In this document: piece after piece, positions 8,879-17,740 of the stretch
How the letters are laid out: every line of letters starts with the position of its first letter
Position numbering within the stretch: the first letter of the stretch is position 1
Origin: Chitinophagales bacterium
Lineage (GTDB): Bacteria > Bacteroidota > Bacteroidia > Chitinophagales > JABDMM01
Assembly (NCBI GenBank): GCA_013001465.1
Contig: JABDMM010000021.1
Coordinates: forward strand, 1-52,424
Reading direction: 5' to 3'
Length of the DNA: 52,424 nucleotides
Made by a program: the position numbers and the translations under genes
The notes under the pieces: generated by a model
The model's database searches: none
The model's input: the letters and a program-made list of their open reading frames with translations, nothing else
Told to the model about the DNA's origin: nothing

Positions 8879-9997
8879 TTATGTCTTTTCCGATGTCAAT
8901 AAATCAACAATAATCGAGCCTGTTTTTTCGGATGCACTTGTTTCTCCAAGCGCTCTATTTATCTCGCTATATGCATCTAATATTTCATTTCTTTTATTTG
9001 TATATAAAATGCTCTCCAACTCTTTTTTTAGGTTCATTTTGTTCAGGTCACTTTGTATGAGCTCCGGGATGAAATTTTTATCTAAAATTAGATTCGGCAT
9101 GGCAATGTATTTCACTTTTACAAGCATTCTACCGATCCAATACGATAGGAAGCTCCCTTTGTAGCAAACAATTTGAGGTGTACCGATCAATGCTGTTTCA
9201 AGCGTCGCAGTACCTGAGGTCACCAGTGCTGCTTCAGACGATCTTAATAAATTATAAGTATCATCATAGATCACGCTCACATTTCTCTTGCTTGTACCCT
9301 TATAATACTCTTGTGGAATTTCTTTGAGTCCAGCTATCACCAACTGATAGTCTTTGAAATTATCCTCGATACTCAGCATATGCTTTAGCATCTTACTGAT
9401 CTCCTGCTTTCGACTACCTGGCAATAAAGCTATGATGGGTTTTTCCTCTAACTGATGATCCCCAATAAAGCTATGCTTCGATTTAAAATGATGTTTATGG
9501 ATCACATCTGAAAGCGGGTGTCCCACATAGTCTACATCCATTCCCCATTTAGCATAAAACTCTTTTTCAAAAGGAAGGATCACGATCATTTTATCAATTG
9601 TTTTTTTGATCTTGTGGATTCTCGATTCCTTCCAGGCCCAGATCTGAGGTGAAATATAATAGATGAGTTTGCAATCGAGTTCTGCCACAAATTCAGCGAT
9701 CCTTAAATTAAATCCGGGATAATCTATCAGGATTACAGCATCAGGTTTATATTGTTGGATGTCCTTTTTACAGAATTTGATTTTTCTGAGGATAAGCGGA
9801 AGGTGCTTTACAACTTCAGCAAATCCCATGAAAGCAATATTTTTATAGTGTTCAACGAGATCGCCACCTGCTTCTTTCATTTTATCACCACCCCAAAAAC
9901 GAATTTCAGCATTTGGATCTTTACTTCTCAAAGATCTAATGAGGTTGGATCCATGAAGGTCCCCTGATGCTTCACCGGCTATGATATAGTACTTCAT
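8879..9997 (-). CDS. lpxB: Lipid-A-disaccharide synthase
   Basis: 372 residues, the normal length. The N-terminus KYYIIAGEASGDLHGSNLI is the family signature. Further conserved blocks are YYISPQIWAWKESRIHKIK, DYVGHPLSDVI, ALLPGSRKQEI and a late TSGTATLETALIG. LpxB joins UDP-2,3-diacylglucosamine and lipid X to form the lipid A disaccharide at the inner membrane, so the cell has a lipopolysaccharide-type outer membrane. The start overlaps the stop of the small membrane gene upstream by one base, indicating translational coupling with surE and its neighbours. Confidence 0.97.
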   Translation of the reverse strand: MKYYIIAGEASGDLHGSNLIRSLRSKDPNAEIRFWGGDKMKEAGGDLVEHYKNIAFMGFAEVVKHLPLILRKIKFCKKDIQQYKPDAVILIDYPGFNLRIAEFVAELDCKLIYYISPQIWAWKESRIHKIKKTIDKMIVILPFEKEFYAKWGMDVDYVGHPLSDVIHKHHFKSKHSFIGDHQLEEKPIIALLPGSRKQEISKMLKHMLSIEDNFKDYQLVIAGLKEIPQEYYKGTSKRNVSVIYDDTYNLLRSSEAALVTSGTATLETALIGTPQIVCYKGSFLSYWIGRMLVKVKYIAMPNLILDKNFIPELIQSDLNKMNLKKELESILYTNKRNEILDAYSEINRALGETSASEKTGSIIVDLLTSEKT

Positions 9998-10272
9998 CAG
10001 AAGTAGAGAAAGAGCATAACAGCAAATGCATAGATAAATGTGATCGTTAATATTCCCTGCATAGCATGTCCCTTTTTAGTCTTAGAATAGATGATGAAAG
10101 GAAGAATATTACTGAAAATCGATATTACCGCCTTGAACTTGAATGAAAAATTCCTGACCATGATCTCTTTTCCTTCAAGGATCACTCCCAGTTCATGTAA
10201 AATAACGAAAACCATAGCTGGTATAACTAGTCCAACTATTAATCCTGTTAAAAAAGTATCGTTTCTAAGCAT
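9997..10272 (-). CDS. Small three-helix membrane protein between surE and lpxB
   Basis: About 91 residues from MLRNDTFLTGLIVGL; the frame opens six codons earlier at 10290, but this Met shortens the overlap with surE to 8 bases. Hydrophobic segments are TGLIVGLVIPAMVFVILHEL, a middle stretch AVISIFSNILPFIIY, and GILTITFIYAFAVMLFLYF. No family was recognised. Its stop overlaps the lpxB start by one base, so it is co-translated with surE and lpxB. An envelope role is inferred only from this position. Confidence 0.75.
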   Translation of the reverse strand: MLRNDTFLTGLIVGLVIPAMVFVILHELGVILEGKEIMVRNFSFKFKAVISIFSNILPFIIYSKTKKGHAMQGILTITFIYAFAVMLFLYF

Positions 10273-11044
10273 CGATATCCCATTTTTCATTTATATAATT
10301 AATCGCGTGGTAGGCAGTCATATCAAATTGTACCGGTACAACTGATACGTAATCATTCTTTAGCGCCCACTCATCAGTATCTTCACCGTGGTCATGATTC
10401 ACAAATTCACCTGTCAACCAATAATACTTTTTCCCACGTGGATCTGTTCTCTCAGAGAATTCTTCCACCCATTTAGCTCTTGCCTGCCGGCAAATTCGTA
10501 TACCTTTTATCTCATCTGGGTTTAACGGTGGAATATTGACATTAAGTAACGTGCTCTCAGGTAAACCGTCTTTAAGCAAATTTTTTGCAATTATGGAAGC
10601 ATACTTCTGCGCTCCTGAAAAGTCTGCATCGAAATGATAGTCACAAAGTGAAAAGCCGATCGCAGGGATTCCTTCTATGGCTGCTTCTGTTGCAGCAGAC
10701 ATTGTTCCGGAGTATAGAATATTGATAGACGAATTTGCTCCGTGATTAATACCGGAGACACATAAATCAGGCCGACGATGTAGAATTTTATCAACGGCTA
10801 ATTTTACACAGTCGACCGGTGTACCGCTGCATTGATAACCTTCAACACTGCCAAATACTTTCACCTTTTCCAGTCTCAGCAGATTGTTAATTGTGATAGC
10901 ATGTCCCATTCCAGACTGTGGACCGTCTGGAGCAACAACAACAACCTGACCGATCTCACTCATAACCTCCACAAGGGCTTTCAATCCCGGTGCTGAAACC
11001 CCATCATCATTTGTAACTAATATTAGCGGATTGTCTGTTGCCAT
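10265..11044 (-). CDS. surE: 5'/3'-nucleotidase SurE
   Basis: 259 residues. The N-terminal LILVTNDDGVSAPGL holds the metal-binding DD pair typical of SurE. SGINHGANSSINILYSGT supplies the other conserved active-site residues, and SGTPVDCVKLA lies between them. SurE dephosphorylates nucleoside monophosphates and is a cytoplasmic housekeeping or survival enzyme. It starts one base after the upstream transporter and runs 8 bases into the next gene, so it is part of one polycistron ending in lpxB. Confidence 0.96.
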   Translation of the reverse strand: MATDNPLILVTNDDGVSAPGLKALVEVMSEIGQVVVVAPDGPQSGMGHAITINNLLRLEKVKVFGSVEGYQCSGTPVDCVKLAVDKILHRRPDLCVSGINHGANSSINILYSGTMSAATEAAIEGIPAIGFSLCDYHFDADFSGAQKYASIIAKNLLKDGLPESTLLNVNIPPLNPDEIKGIRICRQARAKWVEEFSERTDPRGKKYYWLTGEFVNHDHGEDTDEWALKNDYVSVVPVQFDMTAYHAINYINEKWDIDA

Positions 11045-11045
11045 T

Positions 11046-12386
11046 TCAAAATAATAATAGAGATATTATAAAAATTAAAGAACCAACGAGAAACAAAATA
11101 AAGGTATAAGGTAAAATATCTTTAGCTTTTAAGCCTGTGATTGCTAACAACGGCAAAGCCCAAAAAGGTTGAAGCATATTCGTGATCTGATCACCGTATG
11201 CTAATGCCATTACCGCTTTTGAATAAGATAGTCCGTATTGATTTGCTGCTTCTATTACAACCGGGCCTTGAACCGCCCATTGTCCTCCCCCGCTTGGTAC
11301 AAAAAGATTGACAATGGCTGCGCTTATGAAAACATTTATTTCAAGCGGAATTAATGTGGAAAACTGAATAAGAGAGCTGGAGAATATCTCGATCAGTCCA
11401 CTTGATTTCATGATCCCTAATATTCCAAAATACAATGGAAACTGAATGAGAATTCCTGCGGACCCTTTAATGGCGTCATTTGAAGCACGAACGAAATTGG
11501 TTACCCCTGGATGCATCGTGATCGAAAATCCGAACAATGCAAGGATGATAAAATTTAGATTCAAAAACTCGAGGCCTAAATGCTCCGGTTTGATAATGGA
11601 AAGATAAAGTGCAAACAAGATCATGCTTCCGCCAAACAAAATGCTTAATAAGCCGGATCTGTCCAATCTCACTCCCTCTTCAGGATCATGTTCCTCAGTA
11701 TTTTCACTCTTTCTCAATGATGCTCCTTTATCAAAATCTTCACTTTTACGTTTTCCAAGTAAATACATCAACAAAGACAAAGCGATCAACGAAACGAATA
11801 CTGCGAAAATATTCATGGAGGAAAATAGTGTCGATTGCGTACTCAATACACCAATTGTACCTTCTAAAAAATGATCTGGTGTTGCGATAACAAGAGGCGC
11901 AGATCCCGACAAACCTGCATGCCATATCATCAATCCGGAATATCCAGCAGCTCCAATCAAAGGATAGTTCAAATTAATACCGCTTGCTTTCGCATGTTCA
12001 GCTACCTTCCTAGCGAGAATCGCACCAAAAATCAATCCTAATCCCCAATTCACTAACGAGACGACCATCGTAGAAAATGTAACTATTAGAGCTGCTTTAG
12101 AGTTACTACTGCAAAATTTCACGATCCCTCGAATAAGAAAATTAAATGCTTTTGAAACAGCAAGAATATGACCTAGCACGAGAATGAGGATCATTTGCAA
12201 TGTAAAAGTGAGATAAGGACCAAATGTAAGTCCGCCGTACCAACCTTCAGAAATCTCTATTATAGATGTTGGAGTAATGACCAGTGCAAGGAAAAATGTA
12301 ATAAAGGTGAGCATGATCGCTATTGTAAACGGAAGAGGAAGATATCTTCTTACAAATCGAATATATGCCTCAAGAAATGAAATCAT
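11046..12386 (-). CDS. AtoE-family short-chain fatty acid transporter
   Basis: A polytopic membrane protein of about 446 residues with roughly 12 hydrophobic segments. Blocks such as WGLGLIFGAILARKVAEHAK, GYSGLMIWHAGLSGSAPL and VPSGGGQWAVQGPVV match the AtoE/TIGR00366 family of short-chain fatty acid (acetoacetate, butyrate) carriers. The frame begins at 12413, but that codon lies in the T-run of the preceding terminator, so the internal Met at 12386 (MISFLEAYIRFVRRYLP) is preferred. It is the first gene of the operon with surE and lpxB, one base ahead of surE. The exact substrate cannot be read from sequence. Confidence 0.85.
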   Translation of the reverse strand: MISFLEAYIRFVRRYLPLPFTIAIMLTFITFFLALVITPTSIIEISEGWYGGLTFGPYLTFTLQMILILVLGHILAVSKAFNFLIRGIVKFCSSNSKAALIVTFSTMVVSLVNWGLGLIFGAILARKVAEHAKASGINLNYPLIGAAGYSGLMIWHAGLSGSAPLVIATPDHFLEGTIGVLSTQSTLFSSMNIFAVFVSLIALSLLMYLLGKRKSEDFDKGASLRKSENTEEHDPEEGVRLDRSGLLSILFGGSMILFALYLSIIKPEHLGLEFLNLNFIILALFGFSITMHPGVTNFVRASNDAIKGSAGILIQFPLYFGILGIMKSSGLIEIFSSSLIQFSTLIPLEINVFISAAIVNLFVPSGGGQWAVQGPVVIEAANQYGLSYSKAVMALAYGDQITNMLQPFWALPLLAITGLKAKDILPYTFILFLVGSLIFIISLLLF

Positions 12387-12411
12387 TCTTCTAATTTCCT
12401 TCAAAAGAAAC

Positions 12412-12441
12412 AAAAAAAAGGGGAATCAATCTGATTCCCCT
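12412..12441 (-). terminator. Rho-independent terminator after the first M43 protease gene
   Basis: A perfect 9-bp stem GGGGAATCA/TGATTCCCC (12420-12428 with 12432-12440) and a 3-base loop are followed on the minus strand by eight T (12412-12419). It sits 26 bases beyond the stop of the gene at 12466-14847 and isolates it from the atoE-surE-lpxB operon. Confidence 0.92.
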
Positions 12442-12465
12442 GGCTCAATGTGTTGCTAATTGGAT

Positions 12466-14847
12466 TTACTCCTTGATGAATTTCTTCACCACTTCTTTCT
12501 TCCCATCGGTTATCCGACAAAAATAAATTCCACTTTGAAGTTCTTTAAGATCCAACTGCAATGTATTTCCACTCATTTCATAATATTCGTTTGTATATAC
12601 CACCTGTCCCAGAGCATTCATCAGTTCTAATCTAAACTGCTCCTCGAATCCAGCCATCTGTATTGTTGCTTTCTGACTCGCCGGATTAGGATAGATCAGT
12701 ATTTTTCCCTCATCGTTTCCTTCAAACATCGGGTTGCCGATCGCAGATGAAGATGAACTTCCAGTAGTGCTAAAAGTATTCAAATAGGAAAAACTGGAAC
12801 TATAAGAACCGCAATTTGTCCTTACTTGCCATTCATAACTGGTATTAGGGCTTAATCCGATAGCAAAGTAGGTAGTCGACAAAGATTGTATTGATACCCA
12901 AGCACTAGAGCCACTTACTCTTCCCCGAATGATATAAAAAAATGCACCAGGAACTGGAGACCAATGAAGCTGAACACTGTTATTTGTGATGTTACTTGTT
13001 GAAAGCTGAATTGGAGCATGACATCCAACACCAAACGTATCTAATGGTGAATATGCTGAGGTCGAATTACCATTATCGCAAACGGAGCGTACCTGCCATT
13101 CGTAAGCATAACCTGCCAAACCGGATGCAGTATAAGATGTTCCACTTACAGTTAAGTTAACCCAGGAGCTGGTGTTCAATGCCCTTCCTTGAATTACGTA
13201 TGAAGTTGCATTAGATACAGGATCCCAGTTTAAAGTAGCCTTACTGCTTGTTATGTTTGTCACATTTAAGTTTTGCGGTGGCAAGCACGGCAAAAGGTTT
13301 CCATTGATATTGATATTATCAAGGTATAGATTGTTACCGTAACCATTCACATTGACAAAACGAATAGTGATGATACTCCCGGCATAGCTATCCAAATTGA
13401 TGGTTTCATTTCTCCAGTCATTTGAGGACGAAGGAGAGAACGCTGTAGTCTGATCGGGAACAGTTGCAAGTATGCTTCCTGATTTATTAAAGACAACATC
13501 TGAAAATGAATTACAATTTGGAGCAATTTCCACTCGCATTCCATCGGAGTAAGTATTGTCATATTGCGCATAAGCAACATCAAATGTCAATGTTGCCGTA
13601 CTATTTCCACTAAGATCTAATTGCATGGAAACAAAGTAGTCTTCGTTACCACTGGCATTATAAGTAAAGTTATCTACAAAAGTTGCTCGTGTAGACCCTC
13701 CGCTGGCACCTGTTACACTTGCTGCAAGCTGCCATGTATTTGAACCATCAGGATTTTCTATCGTCCAACCTTGAGGAACAAAACTACCTTGGAAATCTTC
13801 CATCAAAGGTAGAGTCTGACCTGAATCACAAGCAGATGGCAAACTGCAACCAGAAGAATTGACCAGGCTGTAACGCAAACCACCTTGTGAAAACAAAGCT
13901 TGCATTCTACTTATCTGACCGTTTGTAAAAAGGTTTTTACAATTGTCATAAGTATAGTCCATGTAATTCTCGTACATATCTACTTCATCTACTGGTGTTT
14001 CGGTACATGTGTTTGGGTTAGAAGGACAACCGAATGTAGCATTTGCTACAGGTGGAGTGTCGCATACTCTGTCACCTGAATTTCCACATGAAGAAGCAGA
14101 AGTGCCTGCACAAGCATCATTAAACGTATGGTACAAGTTTAAGTAATGTCCAACTTCGTGAGTCATTGTTCTACCGTCCTGATATCCGCTTAAAAGATGG
14201 CTTCCGGTTGCACCAAAAACGTTAGGATCGCAAACGATCCCATCTATCGATGCCGGAGCACCTGGGAAATATGCAAATCCCAAAACATTCCCTTGAAGCT
14301 CACAAACCCAGACATTCAAATACTGAGCCGCAGGCCATGGGTCTTTACCTCCGGATGAAGCAGATTTCATATCATTTGTGTTCGAATCAAAGGATGTTGT
14401 ATTTGTAAATGTTCGGGTAATCCCATCAGTGGGGTTACCGCTTGGATCAGTGGTAGCGAGACAAAATTCGATCAACGGATCTCCCGCCACAGATTGAAAC
14501 ATCGATCTGGTCTGATTTGTGTCTGCATTAAGTCTTCTGAAATCTTCATTTAAAACATCTATCTGACTATAAACCACATTGTCAGAAAGGTTAGAAGCTG
14601 CATTGTTATACAGTATATGAACAACTACGGGTATTGTAACGATTGCCGAATTCCTGTTGTTCGCAGCAGCAGACTGGCTTTGAATAAAATTATTTGTAAA
14701 TTTTTCGAGGGCAGCTCGTCTTTTAGCATAATCAGGATCGATCTGATCCTGTAACGCTATATGATCCATTGTTTTACATGGTTCCTGAGACTGGACAGAA
14801 AATATACAAATCCCTGTCAGTAGAAATAAAAACAATATTCTTTTCAT
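12466..14847 (-). CDS. Secreted M43 (pappalysin-like) metalloprotease with fn3 domains and T9SS signal
   Basis: 793 residues. Signal peptide MKRILFLFLLTGICIFSVQS. The M43 catalytic domain (about 65-320) has the zinc motif HEVGHYLNLYH with His230, Glu231, His234 and His240, and the Met-turn NYMDY. A jelly-roll 'choice-of-anchor J'-like domain (LPLMEDFQGSFVPQGW to NGYGNNLYLDNI) follows at about 345-515. Two fn3 domains then come, each with a CxxP start and a WxxxxxC motif. A T9SS C-terminal domain (ILIYPNPASQKATIQ) closes the protein. It is predicted to be an active, exported zinc endopeptidase. The next gene upstream (14959-17592) is a paralogue. Confidence 0.93.
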   Translation of the reverse strand: MKRILFLFLLTGICIFSVQSQEPCKTMDHIALQDQIDPDYAKRRAALEKFTNNFIQSQSAAANNRNSAIVTIPVVVHILYNNAASNLSDNVVYSQIDVLNEDFRRLNADTNQTRSMFQSVAGDPLIEFCLATTDPSGNPTDGITRTFTNTTSFDSNTNDMKSASSGGKDPWPAAQYLNVWVCELQGNVLGFAYFPGAPASIDGIVCDPNVFGATGSHLLSGYQDGRTMTHEVGHYLNLYHTFNDACAGTSASSCGNSGDRVCDTPPVANATFGCPSNPNTCTETPVDEVDMYENYMDYTYDNCKNLFTNGQISRMQALFSQGGLRYSLVNSSGCSLPSACDSGQTLPLMEDFQGSFVPQGWTIENPDGSNTWQLAASVTGASGGSTRATFVDNFTYNASGNEDYFVSMQLDLSGNSTATLTFDVAYAQYDNTYSDGMRVEIAPNCNSFSDVVFNKSGSILATVPDQTTAFSPSSSNDWRNETINLDSYAGSIITIRFVNVNGYGNNLYLDNININGNLLPCLPPQNLNVTNITSSKATLNWDPVSNATSYVIQGRALNTSSWVNLTVSGTSYTASGLAGYAYEWQVRSVCDNGNSTSAYSPLDTFGVGCHAPIQLSTSNITNNSVQLHWSPVPGAFFYIIRGRVSGSSAWVSIQSLSTTYFAIGLSPNTSYEWQVRTNCGSYSSSFSYLNTFSTTGSSSSSAIGNPMFEGNDEGKILIYPNPASQKATIQMAGFEEQFRLELMNALGQVVYTNEYYEMSGNTLQLDLKELQSGIYFCRITDGKKEVVKKFIKE

Positions 14848-14958
14848 AAATGAAGATGGTAAATGATGATCGTTAATTGGTAATTCTTAGAGAATTATAA
14901 AAATACGAAATTTTTTCCTGTATAACGAACATCTATTCACATCTTAAACTAGCTCTGA

Positions 14959-17592
14959 TCAGAGCTTTATTATCTTTTCTTCTACATTAATATTCGGCGT
15001 AGAGAGTTTTAACATATAAACTCCTTTGCTGAATTCCTTCATATTGATCGTGATGAAATTCGAGTAGTTAGCACTCAGTTTCCGTACCGATTTACCGGCA
15101 ACATCTACGATCTCTATCATCAACTCATCTTTTGGCTGTTCGAGTGATATATTTAATATATCTCCAACTGGATTAGGAAAGGCTATAAACATAATTTCTG
15201 ATTCAATTTTATCAATTCCAACATTCGTACTATCTATTTTCTGTGTTCTAAAGTCCATAATGGCTGAAAAACCTGATGTTATGTCATTAACTTCATCGCA
15301 AACCGATTGTATCTTCCACTCATACTTCGTATCCGCTTCCAACGTCTCAAGTTCCAGTGTTGCATAAAGCGCGTCTACAGTCACTTCTGTCCACGAAGAC
15401 TCCGATGAATCCTTCCAATGGATCAGGTATTCATCTAAGCTGATGTTAAGATCCCACTGAAGTGTTGCTTTATCTGCTTCAATATTTACTGCGGAAATAT
15501 TCGATGGTAGGTTGCAATTCGATGCAGCTAATCCAAAAGTATCCAGCTGTGAATAGTTTGACACATTGCTTCCTCCGGCATTACAATTTGATCTTACCTG
15601 CCACTCATACAGCATGGAGTTATTCAATCCTGTTGCCTGGTAGCTGTTTCCACTGTTTACATCTATTGTGATCCAACTTGTTTCTGTTAGCCCTTTTGCA
15701 CGGATGGTATAATCTAATGCTCCGTTTACAACTTCCCAATCCAAGACAACTGACGTTTCCTGTACATTGCTCACAGATAACTGTGTGGGAGATGTACATG
15801 GAACCGACATGGATGCTCTGTCTGCTACATGGATATCATCCAAATACAAATTGTTTCCATATCCATTTACGTTCGTAAACTTAAACTGGATCACATCATT
15901 TAAATATTGGGATAATGGTACGGTATCACTTCTCCAATCCGAAGCAGACATAGGGAACCATTCTGATGTAGAATTTGGAGCCGTCGCCAATGCTGAACCC
16001 GCTTTGTCATATACATGTGGATCAAATGTTGTACCACAATCATTACTAACGCTCACTTTCAGTCCATCAGCATATTGAGAAGAGTATTGAGCATAGGCAA
16101 CATTGAATATTAAGACCGGATCAGATAGTCCACTTAGATCAATATTTTCAGTCGTTAGGTGATCTTCCTGCCCACTGGAATTATAATTATGATTGTTCAT
16201 ATAGGCTACCTTAGCAATATTATTGCTGGCATTCTTTGTGGATTTCAGCTCCCATGTTTTTCCGTTATCCGTATTTTCGAGCGACCAACCTGCCGGTTGC
16301 AACACCCCGCTGCTAAACGAATAATAAAATGGGCTATTTGTACCACTATTATCTACTGTTATATAATTAGACTTAGTTATGTTCTGACTTCCATTTGCAT
16401 TGGTTGCAATTAGTGTCACAGAGTAGATACCATTTGAATTATAACTAACTACCGGATTCTGTATGGATGAAGATGCCGGGCTTCCTCCGCTAAATGTCCA
16501 TGACCATGAAGTTGCACCATTTGTGCTCATATCAGTAAACTGAACGGATTCACTTGGACAGATCAGAGTGGAGTTTGAGATAAAGTCAGGTACCGGTGGA
16601 CCGTTTACAGGTACGCATCCAATGCTATTCAATAAACTGGATCTAGTACCATTGAGCGTAGCGATCATTCTATCTCGCTGACCTTTGGTAAACAAATTCA
16701 TGCACGCATCGTCGCTGTAATCCATATAATTTTGTACCATACTAATTACACCGCAACTGGTCGCTGATTGCGAACATCCATAGTTTGCAGCTGATACTGG
16801 AGGAGTGTCACATACTCTATCTCCTGTTGTTGCACAATCTGAACCACATCCTGCATTAAAAGTATGTAACAAGTTCAACCAGTGACCAATCTCGTGAGTT
16901 GTTGTTCTACCTAAACTGTAGTTAGTATTATTCGGATTCAATGGATACTTTCCAAAATATCTGTGATCTACGACCACACCATCTTGATTTGCACTGGCAC
17001 CGGGAAAAGTAGAGTATCCCAGATACCCATCAGCTAGTTTCATAACCCAAATATTCAAATAAGAATTTCTCGACCAGATCGTAGCCGGCTTTATTGTTCC
17101 TTCAATATAAGAAGTAGAATAAGATGTTTGATTGTAATTATATCTGAGAATACCGTTAGTTGCAGCACCATTAGGATCCTGCTGTGCAAGACAAAACTCG
17201 ATCTTCGAATCCGCTGCATCGGAAAGAAAAGAAGCCGGAGTATTAACAGTATCAGCATTTTGTCTTCTGAAATCTTTGTTTAGAACGTCTATTTGAGATT
17301 GCACTTGTGCATCTGTGATATTCTGATTACTTCCAATGGGATCTCCATTATGAATGATATGAACCACTATCGGAATTGTAATGACATTACCGGATCGCAT
17401 TCCATAAGACATGTATCTCTGAAGCTGAGCTTCAATATCTCTCATTCTATCATCCAGCTTTGGATCGCTTTGTTTCATTTGCGCAAGTACATCCGCAGTT
17501 CCACAAAGCACCGGATTCTGAGCCATAGCTGACCCCATAGGTAACAATAGAACTAATAATGTTCCTTTCAACACTCTCAACATCTTCATCAT
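14959..17592 (-). CDS. Secreted M43 metalloprotease with PKD and fn3 domains and T9SS signal
   Basis: 877 residues, paralogous to the next gene downstream. Signal peptide near MLRVLKGTLLVLLLPMGSAMA. The catalytic domain has zinc motif HEIGHWLNLLH (His233, Glu234, His237, His243) and Met-turn NYMDY. A PKD domain (VQFTDMSTNGATSWSWTFSG) follows at about 335-415; the paralogue lacks it. Then come a jelly-roll domain with NVNGYGNNLYLDDI, two cysteine-bearing fn3 domains and a T9SS C-terminal domain (IAFPNPVGDILNISL). The predicted product is a surface or released zinc protease. Three nearby Met codons make the exact start uncertain by up to three residues. Confidence 0.93.
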   Translation of the reverse strand: MMKMLRVLKGTLLVLLLPMGSAMAQNPVLCGTADVLAQMKQSDPKLDDRMRDIEAQLQRYMSYGMRSGNVITIPIVVHIIHNGDPIGSNQNITDAQVQSQIDVLNKDFRRQNADTVNTPASFLSDAADSKIEFCLAQQDPNGAATNGILRYNYNQTSYSTSYIEGTIKPATIWSRNSYLNIWVMKLADGYLGYSTFPGASANQDGVVVDHRYFGKYPLNPNNTNYSLGRTTTHEIGHWLNLLHTFNAGCGSDCATTGDRVCDTPPVSAANYGCSQSATSCGVISMVQNYMDYSDDACMNLFTKGQRDRMIATLNGTRSSLLNSIGCVPVNGPPVPDFISNSTLICPSESVQFTDMSTNGATSWSWTFSGGSPASSSIQNPVVSYNSNGIYSVTLIATNANGSQNITKSNYITVDNSGTNSPFYYSFSSGVLQPAGWSLENTDNGKTWELKSTKNASNNIAKVAYMNNHNYNSSGQEDHLTTENIDLSGLSDPVLIFNVAYAQYSSQYADGLKVSVSNDCGTTFDPHVYDKAGSALATAPNSTSEWFPMSASDWRSDTVPLSQYLNDVIQFKFTNVNGYGNNLYLDDIHVADRASMSVPCTSPTQLSVSNVQETSVVLDWEVVNGALDYTIRAKGLTETSWITIDVNSGNSYQATGLNNSMLYEWQVRSNCNAGGSNVSNYSQLDTFGLAASNCNLPSNISAVNIEADKATLQWDLNISLDEYLIHWKDSSESSWTEVTVDALYATLELETLEADTKYEWKIQSVCDEVNDITSGFSAIMDFRTQKIDSTNVGIDKIESEIMFIAFPNPVGDILNISLEQPKDELMIEIVDVAGKSVRKLSANYSNFITINMKEFSKGVYMLKLSTPNINVEEKIIKL

Positions 17593-17705
17593 CTCACGGT
17601 AATTATTATATCATATTATATTTACTTTTTTCATATACGATATGATAATTATATAGTTACATAATTGTTCAAGTGTGAAGATTGAAGGATGAATTCTGTT
17701 GTATG
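17593..17705. other. AT-rich intergenic stretch with inverted repeat
   Basis: No gene is seen. TATCATAT at 17609-17616 is matched by ATATGATA at 17640-17647, with further A/T complementarity outside. It lies just upstream of the second M43 protease gene (minus strand), so it may be part of its promoter or leader. No consensus promoter was identified with confidence. Confidence 0.35.
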
Positions 17706-17740
17706 CCCGATTCCCGATTCCCAACTCCCGATTCCTGACT
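17706..17740. repeat. Five tandem 7-bp units (CCCGATT-type)
   Basis: Exactly five consecutive heptamers: CCCGATT, CCCGATT, CCCAACT, CCCGATT, CCTGACT. Three are identical and two are diverged at two positions. The array abuts the stop codon (17741-17743, minus strand) of the secreted LVIVD-repeat protein and is in an otherwise AT-rich gap. Confidence 0.8.

Noticed and set aside
12387-12413. Longer N-terminus of the AtoE-like protein
   Set aside because: The first Met falls on the T-run of the preceding terminator; the internal Met at 12386 gives the normal start of the family.
17609-17647. Inverted repeat as a terminator
   Set aside because: The 24-base loop, pure A/T stem and location upstream of a start rather than after a stop do not fit a terminator.
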